64,000 nt of DNA from Diogma glabrata (lineage: Eukaryota > Arthropoda > Insecta > Diptera > Cylindrotomidae). The DNA is taken from contig OY856186.1 of NCBI GenBank assembly GCA_963693315.1, positions 378,671,522-378,735,521 on the forward strand. The letters are read 5' to 3'. Positions 48,180 through 60,399 of this stretch are shown one piece after another. The first letter of the stretch is position 1, and every line of letters begins with the position of its first letter. Under the pieces are notes generated by a model, which was not told where the DNA came from, made no database searches, and saw only the letters and a list, made by a program, of their open reading frames with translations. Both the position numbers and the translations under genes were made by a program.

Positions 48180-49062
48180 AGTATCCCAACAAACATAAAT
48201 TCTGTTGTACGATAAAAAGAAAAAAAATATTATAACAGGAAGTGACAAACCAGAAGTTGGGATGCAGAACTATTGTAAACTGTACTAAATGTGTATGTAC
48301 CAAGTTTCATCTAATTCGAATATCAGGTACAGATGTTATGGAGCTTTAAAAAATCAAGTGCTCGGGGAACCCCACACCACTTTGTTCACTATTGCTCAAA
48401 AACTAATCAGTTCCCTGTCATACATATTTGCATCTTTTTCCAAGGCGTAATCAAAATTCATTAACGAACGAATATTGTATGCTCCCAACAAACATTGAAT
48501 AAATGGTGACACAATAAACAGGTGTTCGGGAGGCCCCCACCACTTATCCTACAATCGTCCAAAAACGAATCAGTTCTTTGTCATTTAAGTCTTCATTTTT
48601 ATCAAACTGTCATCAAAATTGATAAAGAATGAAGTCTGTTTGCTCCCAACAAACTTTAAAAACAAAGTGTGGAAAGTCAGCAGTTGTATGGCAGACCCTC
48701 CGCCACTTTGATCAATGTATCTCAAAAGTTAATAATTTTCTTCTCACGCTAATTGAAACCTTTTCCATAAGTTTCATCATAATCACTTTATTATTGTAGG
48801 TTGTAATGTGCATAAAGACACTGAAAAAACTTCAAAAAATTATTAAAAAATTTTTTACCGGAAGTGAAAACCCGGCAGTTGGTATGCAGAACTGTAGTTA
48901 ACCGTACTAAATGCTTGTGTACCAAGTTTCATCTAGTTCGATTATCTGGTACAGATTTTATTGAGCTTTAAAAAGACAGGTGCTCGGGGGACCCCCCACC
49001 ACTTTGTTTAACATCGCTCAAAAACTAATCAGCTCCTTGCCATACATATTTGCATCTTTTTC
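48180..49062 (+). repeat. Block of four related repeats ahead of a LINE fragment
   Basis: The 208-bp segment 48236-48443 (GGAAGTGACAAACCAGAAG..., ACCAAGTTTCATCTAATTCG, TTTGCATCTTTTTCCAA) is repeated at 48857-49062. Shorter relatives sharing GGNCCCCCACCACTT and the CCCAACAAAC boundary occur near 48520-48605 and 48680-48775. The second long copy leads directly into RT coding sequence, so the block may be part of the LINE or a repeat it was joined to. Confidence 0.65.
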
Positions 49063-50277
49063 CAAAGAAATATGATATTTCCAATTATAGACCAATAGCC
49101 CTACGCCCAGTCCTTTCTAAAATATCCGAGCACTTTATTAATTCACATACATCCAAATTTTTAGAAGACAACCTTTCAATATCTGACAGTCAATACGGTT
49201 TTAGAAACAAAAGATCAACAACAGATCTACTGCACTTTGTAGCACATCTTTGGAATAGCATACTTGATAAAGGTGGTGAAACGTACGTTATCGCATTAGA
49301 CATCTCAAAGGTATGGCATGACAATTTGATCAACAAGCTTGTTTGTAATTTATACCAATGAACTGTTGATAATCACCAGTAATCCGAAAAATAGTTTTGC
49401 AGATGATAGCACACTGGACAAGTCATTCATCCTCCTTTCTTCAAACAATAAAATGCATGAACGAAAAAATCCCCCCCCCCCCCGGAGAGACGCTGCCATA
49501 AATGTTAATGAGGACCTAGAAAAATCACCGATTGGGGTGACAAAAATTTGGTCATTTTCATCTCTACCAAAACACAGCTGTGTTGTTTCCAGATCAAATA
49601 TCGAGTTCCCCAACGATCAATTAGTATGTGTGACGAACAAATAAACGAATGTGAAAGCATTCATTTATTGGGAGTCAGAATTTCCAATGATCTACTCTGG
49701 AACGATCATATAATGGCAATGGCAAAAGCACGTCAAAAAAACTTGACCTTCTCAATAGATGTAAAAAATATTTCACACCAAATTTATAAGACCTATATTG
49801 GTCCTTGTATGGTCGAGTATTGTTATCGGGCTTGAGGCGCTACATCTGTTCCCATTCTAACAATACAATAATTTTTCTTTTGTTTAATATTATTACTAAT
49901 TTATTTAATCTAATCACTTTAGTAACTTCCAGCAGTGCTCGGATGAAATCAGGTCCATAATGCCTCAGACATATGTTTTTCCCCGTTTTACTCGTCAATC
50001 GATGTGTGCGGGAGGTCGAACTGTCGAGATTACTCACTGTCATAGTAATAGAATGCAAAGAGATTTCTTTGTGCGTACATCGTACACATGGAATGCTTTG
50101 CCCGAATCAATAGTCTCGAGTGCTTTCAATTCACAAAGATTTAAAAAAAGCGTCCACCTATACCTCAAGACGCATGTTGTTGTGGGACCTACGTCTTAAA
50201 AGGTATCTATGTGTTGTTGTGACACATTTTGTAATTCCTACTACACAACGCTTCTTATTAAAAAAAAAAAAAAAAAA
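49063..50277 (+). pseudogene. LINE reverse transcriptase fragment with poly-A tail, internally deleted
   Basis: RT blocks in changing frames are ISNYRPIALRPVLSKISEHF near 49070, YGFRNKRSTTDLLHFVAHLWN, then ALDISK joined directly to VWHDNLINKL, lacking the AFDK residues expected between them. The region up to the NSFADDST catalytic box (49400) is also missing. Later come IHLLGVRISNDLLWNDH near 49660 and the C-terminal phrase SYTWNALPESIVSSAFN near 50090. A run of about 18 A at 50259-50277 is the 3' tail. A run of 14 C at 49471-49484 is out of character and breaks the frame. It resembles but is distinct from the LINE at 13-15 kb. Confidence 0.85.
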
Positions 50278-51369
50278 CTGTTTTTTGATCGCGAGCTTAT
50301 AGATTATTGGTCAACAAAATCATCACCAAATATACAACAAAAATAAATTTATTAAAGTTCCTCATATATTGGATTCTTTATTGTTTTTGATAAACCTGTG
50401 TCCACATCCGGCATTTAAGAATAAATGATCATTCAATAAATATTTACCCACAGATGGGAAACAGACTCTAAAACGAATTATATTTCTCCACTATATGAGG
50501 AAATATATTGAGGCCCATCACTGCTTAATTTTAACAAATGTCAGTATAAAATGTCAAAATATTGATAACAATCAGTAATTTTAGTTTATTTAAGGTAAAC
50601 TTTAAGATTTCTTTTAAATTGAAGAATTATTTTTATTATTTTAGTTTTAATTCCATATAAATTAAAACAACAATTCTCTTGTCATTTAAAAATAACTTGA
50701 TACGCACTTTTTGATTGAAATGTCTCAACAAGAAGTAATTTAATTAAGCCTGAAGTAATGAAGTAATTTGAAACAATATTATTTTAGTTGGTGTAGATTT
50801 CAAATCAAAATTATCAGGCACAATCAACGGTTCGGTGAGTTTTGGTAAGCAAAAATAACCAGATTCTTTTTTATTTTGAAGGATTATTTTAAGATTCGTT
50901 AGTGATATTATTGAAGTCCTGGATATGGGATTCGTTTACTAAAAAATTTTATTTCACACTCTCGGTTAGACACATTGCCGACCGCTTTCATGACAACCAC
51001 AAAAATAAATAAGGCCGTTAAGACCTCAGATACATCTTTTACACCGTAATAAGGCACAAGAGATGTCATAGTGCAAAAAAGGGACTATTCACCCTGTTGT
51101 GTTTTTTAATTTTGTTGGCCAATTTTGTTTCCTTTGTTCAATTCAAAACAAAAAAACTGTGGTCAAAAGAGCAATGAGCGAACGTTTTATTCAAGATGAT
51201 ACAACAAATAATTTACTTCATAATTTAATTAATTTATATTTTTATTATACATTTAGTATATTTTTAAAACACAGATGCAGGTTATGAAAGAAGTCACATT
51301 TTTTTTAAAAAACATTGACAGAAATTGATGCAAAAAATCTATTTTCTGTGCTCAAGCATATGACAACCT
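50278..51369. other. AT-rich intergenic sequence
   Basis: No gene seen downstream of the LINE tail and upstream of the 3' end of the receptor gene. Confidence 0.5.
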
Positions 51370-53256
51370 TCAATTTCTATAAATCTGGTGCTTGATTTTA
51401 AGAAAAACATATTTGTTGAAACACGGCCAACATCGAAAAAATATTATTTCCAAAATAAATACAACAAAACTAAGTGGTAGTCCAAATTTTAACACAACAA
51501 TTGCGGTGTCTAAGAAAACATCAAATGTAACTAAAGCACTTTCATCTGTGTCGTCTGTGTTGATAGCGTACGAAAAGTTTCTTAAAAACAATTCATGAGA
51601 ATGTTTTACGTTCCAATATGTCTCCAAACCTGCTTCAAAAGATCTACGTATTATTTTATCAAGATCACGTTTAATATAAGCACCATATGGTTGAATTGCA
51701 TAACCATAAAAATCTGATAAGAACGAACCCTTTAATTGTGTGTATATAATTGCACTCCCATTACGATTCCATTGTGATGACAAAAAACTTTCAGCCTCAG
51801 TTAATGTCAATGAAACTGCAGCAGATTTAAATAATTCTATATTTCGCAAAGCATATATTGATATACCAATTGGATAAAAAGTTGCTAGAGTATTGTTGAA
51901 ATATCTTCTAATGTCCGTTACGTCGTCCAAATATTTCACCATGACTGGATTATGGCCATCTATGAGCTCTTGAATTGTTCTTAATTCTGGTTCATAGTTT
52001 GTTGTCATCAAGTTTGATATCATAAATGTTTGATAGCACGTATTGTAAATGAAATTCATCCATAAAACAAGCATCAGCAGATACTTTTCAGACAAATATC
52101 TTGGCGTGTGTAATATTGATATCAACATTGCAGCTCCGAAAAACTCCAAAATTATTTTAACTATCGGGAACTGTTTGTTGGTTTTAATTTTATTTATAAT
52201 CCACATTATCAATACAGCAACTACTAAAAATATTAGATAAACATCGATAGCAATTGCGTTGAATGAATCAAATGAGTTAAAAAAATTTATGTTTTTAACA
52301 TGCAATCTTGTAATAATGACGTGAGTTGACATATAAAGTGGCGTCGTCCATAAATGCTTTGTTCCAAATTTGTTAGAGGTTGATGTTCTCATAAAATTCA
52401 AAGAAATATTACATTCCTTTTCTAAAAGTAAAACAGTCGGTGACCTATGTTTTACGCCTGCGATAGCTTCGTAATTTCGATTTGTCGTTTCAACTCCTTT
52501 TAGTTTGTAAGTTAAATTCATTTTTTCGCAAAATAAATCAAGCAACCATCCATCGATACCAAGAACTTTCTGTTCCCATATATAAGATCTAGGAAAATCA
52601 TTTTCATATCCTACTACCAATATTTTATTTGGATACTTTACATTGTATTTGTGAAAAATATCGTGAAGTGTAAGCGATTCGTTAATATTAAACGATTTTT
52701 GAAGTTCCACAGACGATTGATATTCGATCGTTCGATTCATTGTTTTATACATGAAAATGTATTGGAAGGGAAACTGCCTAAGTCTTAAACGCCAACGATT
52801 TGACTTGTTTATATTAAACTCAGTTACACCTATAAACAAATACATAAAATATGATGGAAATTTTTGTTCACAAACTGCCTTAACATAAAGTGCAACATCT
52901 ATATGCATTTCTGATTTTATGACAAATATTAGATAATCTGGTTTTTTTATATTTTCAAATTTTAAACCAATATTTTCATTATAAGAACGGCCATCCAGAT
53001 AATCTGTAACTAATCTCGATAAATTGTATGAAATTCGTACAGTTATATGATCCTTTAACTTCGATAGAATAGAATTTGTGACATCATTTGAAATCTGATC
53101 ATCATCCATTTGAACAATGTATAGATCTGTTGGCTTTTTACAATTTAGTAATGTAATTGCACGATCAGCAATTTCTTCATGATTAATTATCACACTAAAG
53201 TTGCAAAATATTTGCTTTAAATTAATTATTATTATTAGAAAAGCAATTTTTAACAT
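51370..53256 (-). CDS. Divergent ionotropic receptor (IR), chemosensory ion channel
   Basis: IRs are iGluR-related cation channels in dendrites of insect olfactory and gustatory neurons. The open frame reaches 53313 only with a TTG; the first ATG, 53256, gives 628 residues starting MLKIAFLIIIINLKQIFC, a good signal peptide. Counting from that Met, a variable N-terminal domain spans about 20-205 and the S1 ligand-binding half starts near 210 (KILVVGYENDFPR, GIDGWLLDLFCEKMNLTY). Transmembrane segments lie at about 335-355, 392-413 and 585-607, with a pore-loop region near 366-383 and S2 between about 420 and 580. This layout is that of an IR. The frame is unbroken and intronless, as in many divergent (mainly gustatory) IRs. 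The classical glutamate-binding residues were not recognised, as expected for divergent IRs. It is the only intact host-type gene in the window; the exact orthologue is unknown. Confidence 0.88.
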   Translation of the reverse strand: MLKIAFLIIIINLKQIFCNFSVIINHEEIADRAITLLNCKKPTDLYIVQMDDDQISNDVTNSILSKLKDHITVRISYNLSRLVTDYLDGRSYNENIGLKFENIKKPDYLIFVIKSEMHIDVALYVKAVCEQKFPSYFMYLFIGVTEFNINKSNRWRLRLRQFPFQYIFMYKTMNRTIEYQSSVELQKSFNINESLTLHDIFHKYNVKYPNKILVVGYENDFPRSYIWEQKVLGIDGWLLDLFCEKMNLTYKLKGVETTNRNYEAIAGVKHRSPTVLLLEKECNISLNFMRTSTSNKFGTKHLWTTPLYMSTHVIITRLHVKNINFFNSFDSFNAIAIDVYLIFLVVAVLIMWIINKIKTNKQFPIVKIILEFFGAAMLISILHTPRYLSEKYLLMLVLWMNFIYNTCYQTFMISNLMTTNYEPELRTIQELIDGHNPVMVKYLDDVTDIRRYFNNTLATFYPIGISIYALRNIELFKSAAVSLTLTEAESFLSSQWNRNGSAIIYTQLKGSFLSDFYGYAIQPYGAYIKRDLDKIIRRSFEAGLETYWNVKHSHELFLRNFSYAINTDDTDESALVTFDVFLDTAIVVLKFGLPLSFVVFILEIIFFRCWPCFNKYVFLKIKHQIYRN

Positions 53257-53301
53257 TTTCACAAATTTAAAATCACTGAGCGATAGAAGCAAGCGGTCCT
53301 C

Positions 53302-53332
53302 ACTGTTGACCAATGTCTAATGAAATATATAT
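53302..53332 (-). promoter_or_regulatory. Possible core promoter of the receptor gene
   Basis: On the minus strand a TATATATT stretch at about 53325-53332 lies about 23 bases ahead of TCAACAGTG (from 53309), which resembles an insect initiator. That would give a leader of about 50 bases before the ATG. In such AT-rich DNA a TATA-like word is weak evidence. Confidence 0.25.
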
Positions 53333-54479
53333 TAAATAAGTTTTTCAATTACTTTATAACTTTTTACCTTTTAAATATATTACGTTTAAAATATATTCCA
53401 ATACCTTCTCTGTAATAAATTAACTAGCAGGTGGAAAAGTATAAATGTACTCTATTGAATGTATGAAACTACTCAAGTATGATGGACAAAGCCTTAGGGG
53501 ACAGCAAATTAAAAAATAGAGCTACTACGTTTTATTTTTAAAACCACATTAAAATCACAGTAATAGCTAATAGACAATTTACAAATTCTAACTTATAATT
53601 TTCTTACATCAGAAAAATAATTGCGTTAGATATAAAGCAGTCAGGTTTATAATAATATTTGACGCCAGTTTGATTAATTATTAGTACTTTGTGTATCTAA
53701 TTGCACAAAGTTGATTTTTTCCACACGCGTCGTAATTTCGTCCAATGAGGAGAAGCCAAGTTGGACAAATATACGACAAGTGCGGAAAAAATCAATTAGT
53801 GCAACGAGTTGCACACAACGTTTTTTGCAATTCCGAAAACACAATTCAACGAAATTATTCTGCAACCAAATTTTTTACAATCAACATTCATATTAAAATA
53901 TAAGTAAACATTTCTTTTATCAACTTAGCATTGAGACAATTTTCTATGAAAAATAAAACAGTGCGGAAAAATCTCACTTTTTGATATTGTTGACAATATC
54001 AAAATACGTTGAATTGTGATTCGGAATTGCAAAAATTATATTGATTCATCAAATTGAATTTTTTCGAATTCATTTATTCCTTAAGTTTGAAATTAAAGCT
54101 AGCTAGATATTTCATCGACTTCTTTATTCCTGCCAATACTCAATACTCAAGAATGACCTTACCGATTTGTATAATCTTTGTTTTGTTTTTGAAAGGTGAT
54201 TAGTTCATCTTTATAAAAAATATTAGTTAAACGTTTGATTTTTTCGAACAATTTTTTTTTATTAAAAAATTTAACCACTGAAGTTCAGATGAAAAAAATG
54301 ACTAAAAAACTTTAAAATTAAATATCTCAAAAAAACGAAAAAATTCCAACTAACTACAAATACAAATTTATTACAGTCACCTCGAATTTCTACATAAAAA
54401 GCTGTGACTACCGATGTGTAGTCCGTACAAATCCCCCAACTTGTTTCCGAGACTGTACGCAGTCTAAATACATGAAACC
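53333..54479. other. Intergenic sequence with an imperfect hairpin
   Basis: No gene. At 53702-53793 TTGATTTTTTCCACAC...CGTCGTAATTTCGTCC is matched in inverted orientation by GGACAAATATACGACAAGTGCGG followed by AAAAAATCAA, giving a hairpin of about 38-bp imperfect arms. A further GTGCGGAAAAATC lies at 53962. The hairpin may be a MITE relic. Confidence 0.5.
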
Positions 54480-56470
54480 ATGGAAGCTGTTATTCGAGCT
54501 AGCGAGGCAAATATTTTCCGAGTTCTAGCCCAAGAGGTCACATAACTCTCTATATCCCGTGGTCAGGAACCTCCATCCATCCAGGTAGCCTCTTTGCGAA
54601 TTAACCAACAGCATAATCCCCTTTCTAATCCCAATTTATATTACCAACCCGTTTATCATTCTAATCCTCAATCCCACCACCAGCCTAATCAGCAGACCTC
54701 CCAAGTGCCTCATCCACCCGGGATCAATTTTCCTTCAGTCCCTCCATCATCGATGTTTAAGGGAGAATTTGCACCCCTAGTTAACCTACCTCCTCTCTAG
54801 ATATTCACCGGTCGACCTGATGGGCTGGAAGTAGAAGAATTCATTTATCGAATTGGAGTTCTGAATTCCTTTTCCGATTCAACTCACACCCTTTTTCGTC
54901 ACATTCACCTCTTATTTGGGCTTCCAAGTGATTTTGTCGATATCATCGACGGACTCCACAGCTTCATTGGCCTGACGTTTGTCAAGCTTTACGCGTAGAG
55001 TTACACGTCGTTCTGGCGATGATATCCGAGAACTCATGAGATCTCGTAAACAACGAACTGGTGAAACATTTGACGTTGGACGGTCATATTCGCAAGGTCT
55101 TTATGTTCAACTAAGTGTACAGCGTCAAACACTTGCAAGAGCTCCTGCTTGACTGGAAGTAGCTACTTGCAGACGTTCACTCTAGGTACAGAAAAGTTTC
55201 TTTTAGGTCTGCACAGAAAATTTCCAAATTACCCCTCGGGACAATGGTTCTCAATAACAACCTAAAGTGTGCGCACTTAAGTCCGAATCGATTCCATCAA
55301 AACCACCACATTGTTAGAATTTCCAGCGAGAAGGCTACATTCACCAAAACTGCCCGTAAGCTGTGGTGTTTTCTGTTTCGGGTGTGGATTACACCTGGTG
55401 TTGATGAAGCCCAAGATAACACCTATCACCCCAGCTACCGTCGTTGTCAGCAAAATCGTTGAGGGAGCGGAATACCCTCACCCTCACCCCCAAAACTCCC
55501 AGAACAGACTAACGATTTCGACATATCCCCTCTTCAAATTCCAAGCTCCAATACTACTACTCCACTTTTAGAAACCAACGTTTCATTAATTCTCCCAGCT
55601 AAAGATACATCTGAAGATACTCTCTATCCCAATGGTGGTGAAAAATGCTTCTCTTGTGTAATCAACCGCTCTTAATCTTTCGTCAAACACAACGGAAACT
55701 AAACCGCCAATAACCATTCCCAAACGAGATCCGAGAGGCGTGATGACTCTAGCTGTTCTTTCGTTTATGTCACATAAGCAACAAATTCAAGGTTACTTAA
55801 CTGACAGGTCCCGATTATTTATTGATGTCATTGGAAATACCAAATCCCCATCGAGATTTACTCTTCGAATGCGTCGTTTCTAGCGTATTCGTAAATCATT
55901 TAAAAGTTTCGTTCAAGGGCCAACATAAGTTACTTAATCTTTATTTAATTCCTTCTCTCACTCAGAATTTATATTTGAACTTGATTTGTTTAAACTCTCA
56001 AGATATTATATCATGTCCTATTTGCATCTTCTTTAGATTATGTAGAATACATTGTAACACATCTTACTTCCGAAAAAAATAAACAGCTGCAGGAGGTGAT
56101 ACAGCTTCTTCCGTCGTTTTCTAAAATGGGTTTAAATCAAACTCATATACTTGAACACATAGTTGATATTAGCGACGCTGTCCCCATTAAACAAAGACAT
56201 TATTTTATATCACCAGCAATAGAGAAAATGATGGGAGATGAGCTGGATCATATGTTGGCGCTGGGAGTCAAAGTTCCATTCCCTAGAGTTCGGCATTGGC
56301 CTTGGTACGCAAACCTGGTTAAGTTTCTTTATGTTTAGACTTTCGTAAGTTCAATACAGTCACCAAGAAAGATGCATATCCCCTTCCCTAAGTAGAAGGT
56401 ATTCTAAGTCGCTTGCCTCAAACCCATTTCATCTCCAACTTGGAACTAAAAGACGCTTGGTTTTAAAACG
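54480..56470 (+). pseudogene. Heavily decayed Ty3/gypsy element (gag to RT start)
   Basis: A gag-like start MEAVIRASEANIFRVLAQEV at 54480 ends in a stop; then a Pro/Gln/Asn-rich stretch (54594-54800) and FTGRPDGLEVEEFIYRIGVL follow after another stop. Cys-containing zinc-finger-like remnants lie near 55370. At 56090-56290 the phrase ILEHIVDISDAVPIKQRHYF, SPAIEK and MLALGV matches the segment just ahead of the gypsy RT. After a frameshift, DFRKFNTVTKKDAYPLP and ILSRLPQTHFISNLELKDAW at 56338-56460 are the first RT motifs. The copy then stops, so the catalytic part is gone. Many stops and shifts make it far older than the other gypsy at 0.3-4 kb, and the different motifs show it is another clade. 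Confidence 0.82.
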
Positions 56471-56739
56471 ATAAACCGTTTGGTTTTAAAACGATTTTCC
56501 ATTTTTAAATTTACTTGTAAAATATCACTTTGTATTACTTTGTATTATAATTATTAAAAAACTGTGCAATCTTTGAATTATTAAAAGAATGTTTGTGTTA
56601 AGATTGAATTTTAACTAAATTAGAATCTTTAAACTTCTTCCTCTTATACTTTTTGAATGATTTTGTTTCAATAAAATCTAAGTTAAGGCAGGTTCTGATA
56701 TAGTTAAGAAAAATAAAATGCTTGCTCAAATTATAGGGC

Positions 56740-57220
56740 GGACATTGACAACCCATTTGAAAAAAAAACCATTTAATTACAGTACTAAAAAAACCTCAAA
56801 TAAAATCCTCAACCATTAAACACCTTATGAACTTTTAACCTGTAATGAACATAAACAATAAAATAATTCAAATAACAAAATCGATACTTACCTTGACAAC
56901 AAAGACAAATAAAGAGGTTCTATGGTCAGTTTTGAGGACGCAAGTCGTCGTTTGACCGTCGTTTAAAAAAAAATGCTCCCCTCCTAAAAATTTTAGAATA
57001 TGTTAGTAACATATGTACCTTTCATATGATAAAAAATCAAACAATTTAAAAATGCGCATTTCTAGAAAATGGATTTTGAACTTTTCACCGTTATTTTTCT
57101 AAAAGAAAATGTTCAAGGTCATATAATGTGAATTAATATTTTGATTAGCTCTGTTTAATACCTATATTTATATAACATTAAAATCAGTTCAGTAGTTTTT
57201 ACTGTAGAGCCATTTCAATA
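56740..57220 (+). repeat. Diverged inverted copy of the dispersed repeat at 24.1-24.6 kb
   Basis: Read on the plus strand it follows the minus strand of 24110-24560: CCTCAACCATTAAAC, CCTGTAATGAACATAAACAATAAAATAAT, GGTCAGTTTT, GACGCAAGTCGTCGTTT, TGTTAGTAACATATGTACC and AAAGAAAATGTTCAAGGTCATATAATGTGA. Differences and small indels are frequent. Confidence 0.75.
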
Positions 57221-58503
57221 CACCAGGGTCGAGCAATATCTTGATTTTTCATCACCCTGTATCTTAAGACAGGGTTAAAAAAAACTAAAAATGCAGAAAA
57301 TTGTTTTCATTGATGTCAACGAATTCCAATACCTAAATATACAAAATTAGAACCTCGGTTCCAGACCTTGCTGATACCACGTGTTTTTCATCTAACGCGT
57401 CTCGTTTGGTATTAACAGATGCTATTCCCATTTCTAGTAGCAAAATATACTTTTTCTACGATCGTGCAACAAATGCAAAAAGCATATTTGATATTATATG
57501 CACTTTTTGCACTAGTTACACAAATAACTATTTATTAACTCTTTAATTACTTTTTGAAGACTAATTCAATTTTCTTTAATTTACTCTTTCTACGTAAGTC
57601 GAATATAAATAAATGAAAATAAGTTTTAGCAAAATAAAAATAAATCAATTACGATCCCGTCATCTGTGTAATAAAACGCCCTTCCTTTGTCATCTTAAAA
57701 TAAGAAGAAAAGTAAAATACAAATAATTACCATTAACTTAACTTAACAAAAAAAACTTCTGTTTTCTTTTGATTATTTTCTTTTGACCATCAGGTGTTGT
57801 TTGGGGACTTTTCAAGTAATTGTTTTGTTTTTCGTTTTTATATTATTAAAATATAAATATAAATTAACGTGGTTTTATTGTTGTAAGAAGTGTGAAAAAT
57901 TGGTAGGCCAAGGGTATTTGGGTTTTGTGTTTTTATTGTTTGATATAATTGTCCTAAGATTTTGTTCAATTTGCAATGTAAATCGTTTGAAATCCTGAAG
58001 CATCAAGCAAAATGATAATAGTCAATTTAATTTTTCAACAGTAGAAGAAGAAGAAACCTATGTGTTTAAAAGTTATTATAGAGATATTCAGTTTAGAATG
58101 GGGAACTATATTATCCGTTTAGATTGCATCTTGTCGGATACTTAGCAAACATTAGTGAAAAAAGGTATTCGCGCCAGTCGAAATTTGACTATTCTTTAAA
58201 ACCTACATATTCTACTATTTAGAATTTAGAATATTTAAATATTACTTATTTTCAATAGAAAAATAACCATTACATAGCACCTCTAAAAGCGAGTTACCGA
58301 AAAAAATCCTGTTTGAGTTGTTAAATAGGCGTTAAAAATTTTAAATAAAACTACTGTTTTGGTCCTAAATAAACTAAAATAAAAGTGTGCAAAATTCATT
58401 AGGTCCTACTAATTCTACTATACATATTCTATCTATTTTTAGATATAATATTTAGGTTCCAATAAGTATTTTGATACTTTTTAGTGATAGAATGTTGTCA
58501 TTT
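57221..58503. other. AT-rich intergenic sequence
   Basis: No gene recognised. A 71-codon frame at 57783-57998 is hydrophobic, lacks any family signature and is likely chance. Confidence 0.45.
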
Positions 58504-58994
58504 GCAGCCAAATTCTGTAACTGTGAAGCGGTGAAGTGATAAATTTTTTATCACTTCACCGCAAAAATATCTAAATGAGTGAAGTTTTAAAACTATAAAG
58601 TTAACACAGACCTTTTGTTTGGCATTAAAATGAAACCGTTTCTTTTGTTGTTATTGACATTATGTCAAAAAATACCAAAACGTCAATGTAATTTGATTTT
58701 TTTAAATTGCATTTCTAAATCAAACCCCGATTTATTTTTCAAATTTAATTTCTAAAATATTTATATATACTTAAATTTGTAAGAACTTACTTTTAAATTC
58801 AGTTTAAACTTAAAATTAACATTTAATTTTATGTATTTTTGACGTATGACAGTGCACCGCTTGCTATTAGATTTTTTAACACTCACATCGCATATAGAAT
58901 CACAAAAATGATAAAATGATAACAAATTAATGATATAATCGAAATGAAAATTTTTTTAACACTTCACCACTTCACAGTTACAGAATTTGGCTGC
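58504..58994. mobile_element. 491-bp TIR element, ends GCAGCCAAATTCTGTAACTG
   Basis: The left end GCAGCCAAATTCTGTAACTGTGAAG is matched by the inverse CTTCACAGTTACAGAATTTGGCTGC at the right end (58970-58994). A second inner hairpin, GTGAAGTGATAA...TTATCACTTCAC, lies at 58528-58562 and TGAAGTGGTGAAGTG-like words recur near the right end. No transposase and no clear target duplication. Confidence 0.75.
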
Positions 58995-60399
58995 TGCTCT
59001 GTATGATGTTTGATGGAAAACTGAAATTATTATATTTTTAATTTTAGCTCGATCGGAATCGAAATTGATCGTAAATTGTTTAATTCTTCATGTAATAAAT
59101 GTAATCCTCATGTCCTCCTCAGATTAAATCTATGATGATGATGAAGCAAAATATTTGTCTATTTACGATCAATCAAAATCTCAAACTACGTCACCACTTC
59201 ACGCTGAGTCAAAAGGTGGATCAAAGAATGAAAATTATGCGGAAATTATTACTTCATAGATTTGACAATTTGAATCAGTATTCTATTTGAATAACACAGC
59301 TTTGTGAAATGATCTATGCACAAACATTGGAATGATCTAGATTTAGCTTTAAATACATATTGAGAACATAATATAAATAAGCAAACAAGATGAAATAGAA
59401 ACATGTTTGACGTTATAGTCTCACGATGGATCTGAAAAAATCAATTTTAAATGTCAAAATTAAAATTTTTTGAATCACGCATAGTCAATGGATATTTCAA
59501 ACTTTAACAACATCAGAAAGTATCAAACAATTGAATAAATTGAAACACAAGGTTTATCTCTCACTTACCTGGAACTATGACACAGACAAAGACTATGACT
59601 ATGACTATGACAAAGAGTTTTTGTTATTTATTTAACGGTAAAGCACTTCCAAAATACAGTGACTGGAAAGGAACTCACTAATAACACATAACATTTTTAA
59701 CACCTTTTATGTCCACGAATTATGAGAATATTTTCATATTTTTAAATAAGTGAATATATATTGTCTTATTAGTTATTCCTACAAATGAAATTTCGTATGT
59801 TTCATTTTTTCTTTCGAGCATTTTTTAATATGCTGAACAGGCAGATGTAGGTTCTACAAGCTTAACTAAAACTATACTAAAATAAAAGAGAACGAGCAAG
59901 TTAAACAAGCGATATACTGTAATACAGGTACTGTCATAATGTAAACACATAAGAAATGGTACTAGCAATTGTGAGTGTGACAATCTCTCAAGCGCGTAAT
60001 TTTTTTTTGTCATTAAAATGCAATATTTAAAAATATACTTTTTACTGTTTATTTTTAATTTTATTTTATTAATAATAATAAAACCTTCCTTATAGTAACA
60101 ATTTGATTTGATTTTTTATTTTACAGAATATCGATTTCGACTTACGTCATCCTCAGTTCTTAAATTATTATTACAATTTTTGCTTAAACTATTACTTAAA
60201 TACTATTTCAACTGCTGTTTTTTATTATTATGTCATCTATTTTGTTAGTTTTAGTGTTGATTGTATCATTTAAAATGTTGTTATTGTTTTTATGTTTATA
60301 TATTTCTATTTCTTCCAGTCTATCTAGATCTTGTCCTTTTTTGTCATTTATATTTATTTTAATTCTAATTTGTCAAATTTACTGATTTGTTTTAATTAT
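58995..60399. other. AT-rich intergenic sequence
   Basis: No gene recognised. A small GACTAT/GACAAA microsatellite occurs at 59582-59616. Confidence 0.45.

Noticed and set aside
53257..53313. Extended N-terminus of the ionotropic receptor
   Set aside because: The upstream 19 codons have only a TTG start, and the signal peptide begins cleanly at the ATG at 53256.
53674..53896. Overlapping short frames on both strands at 53.7-53.9 kb
   Set aside because: They arise from an imperfect hairpin, which makes both strands read similarly; no domain.
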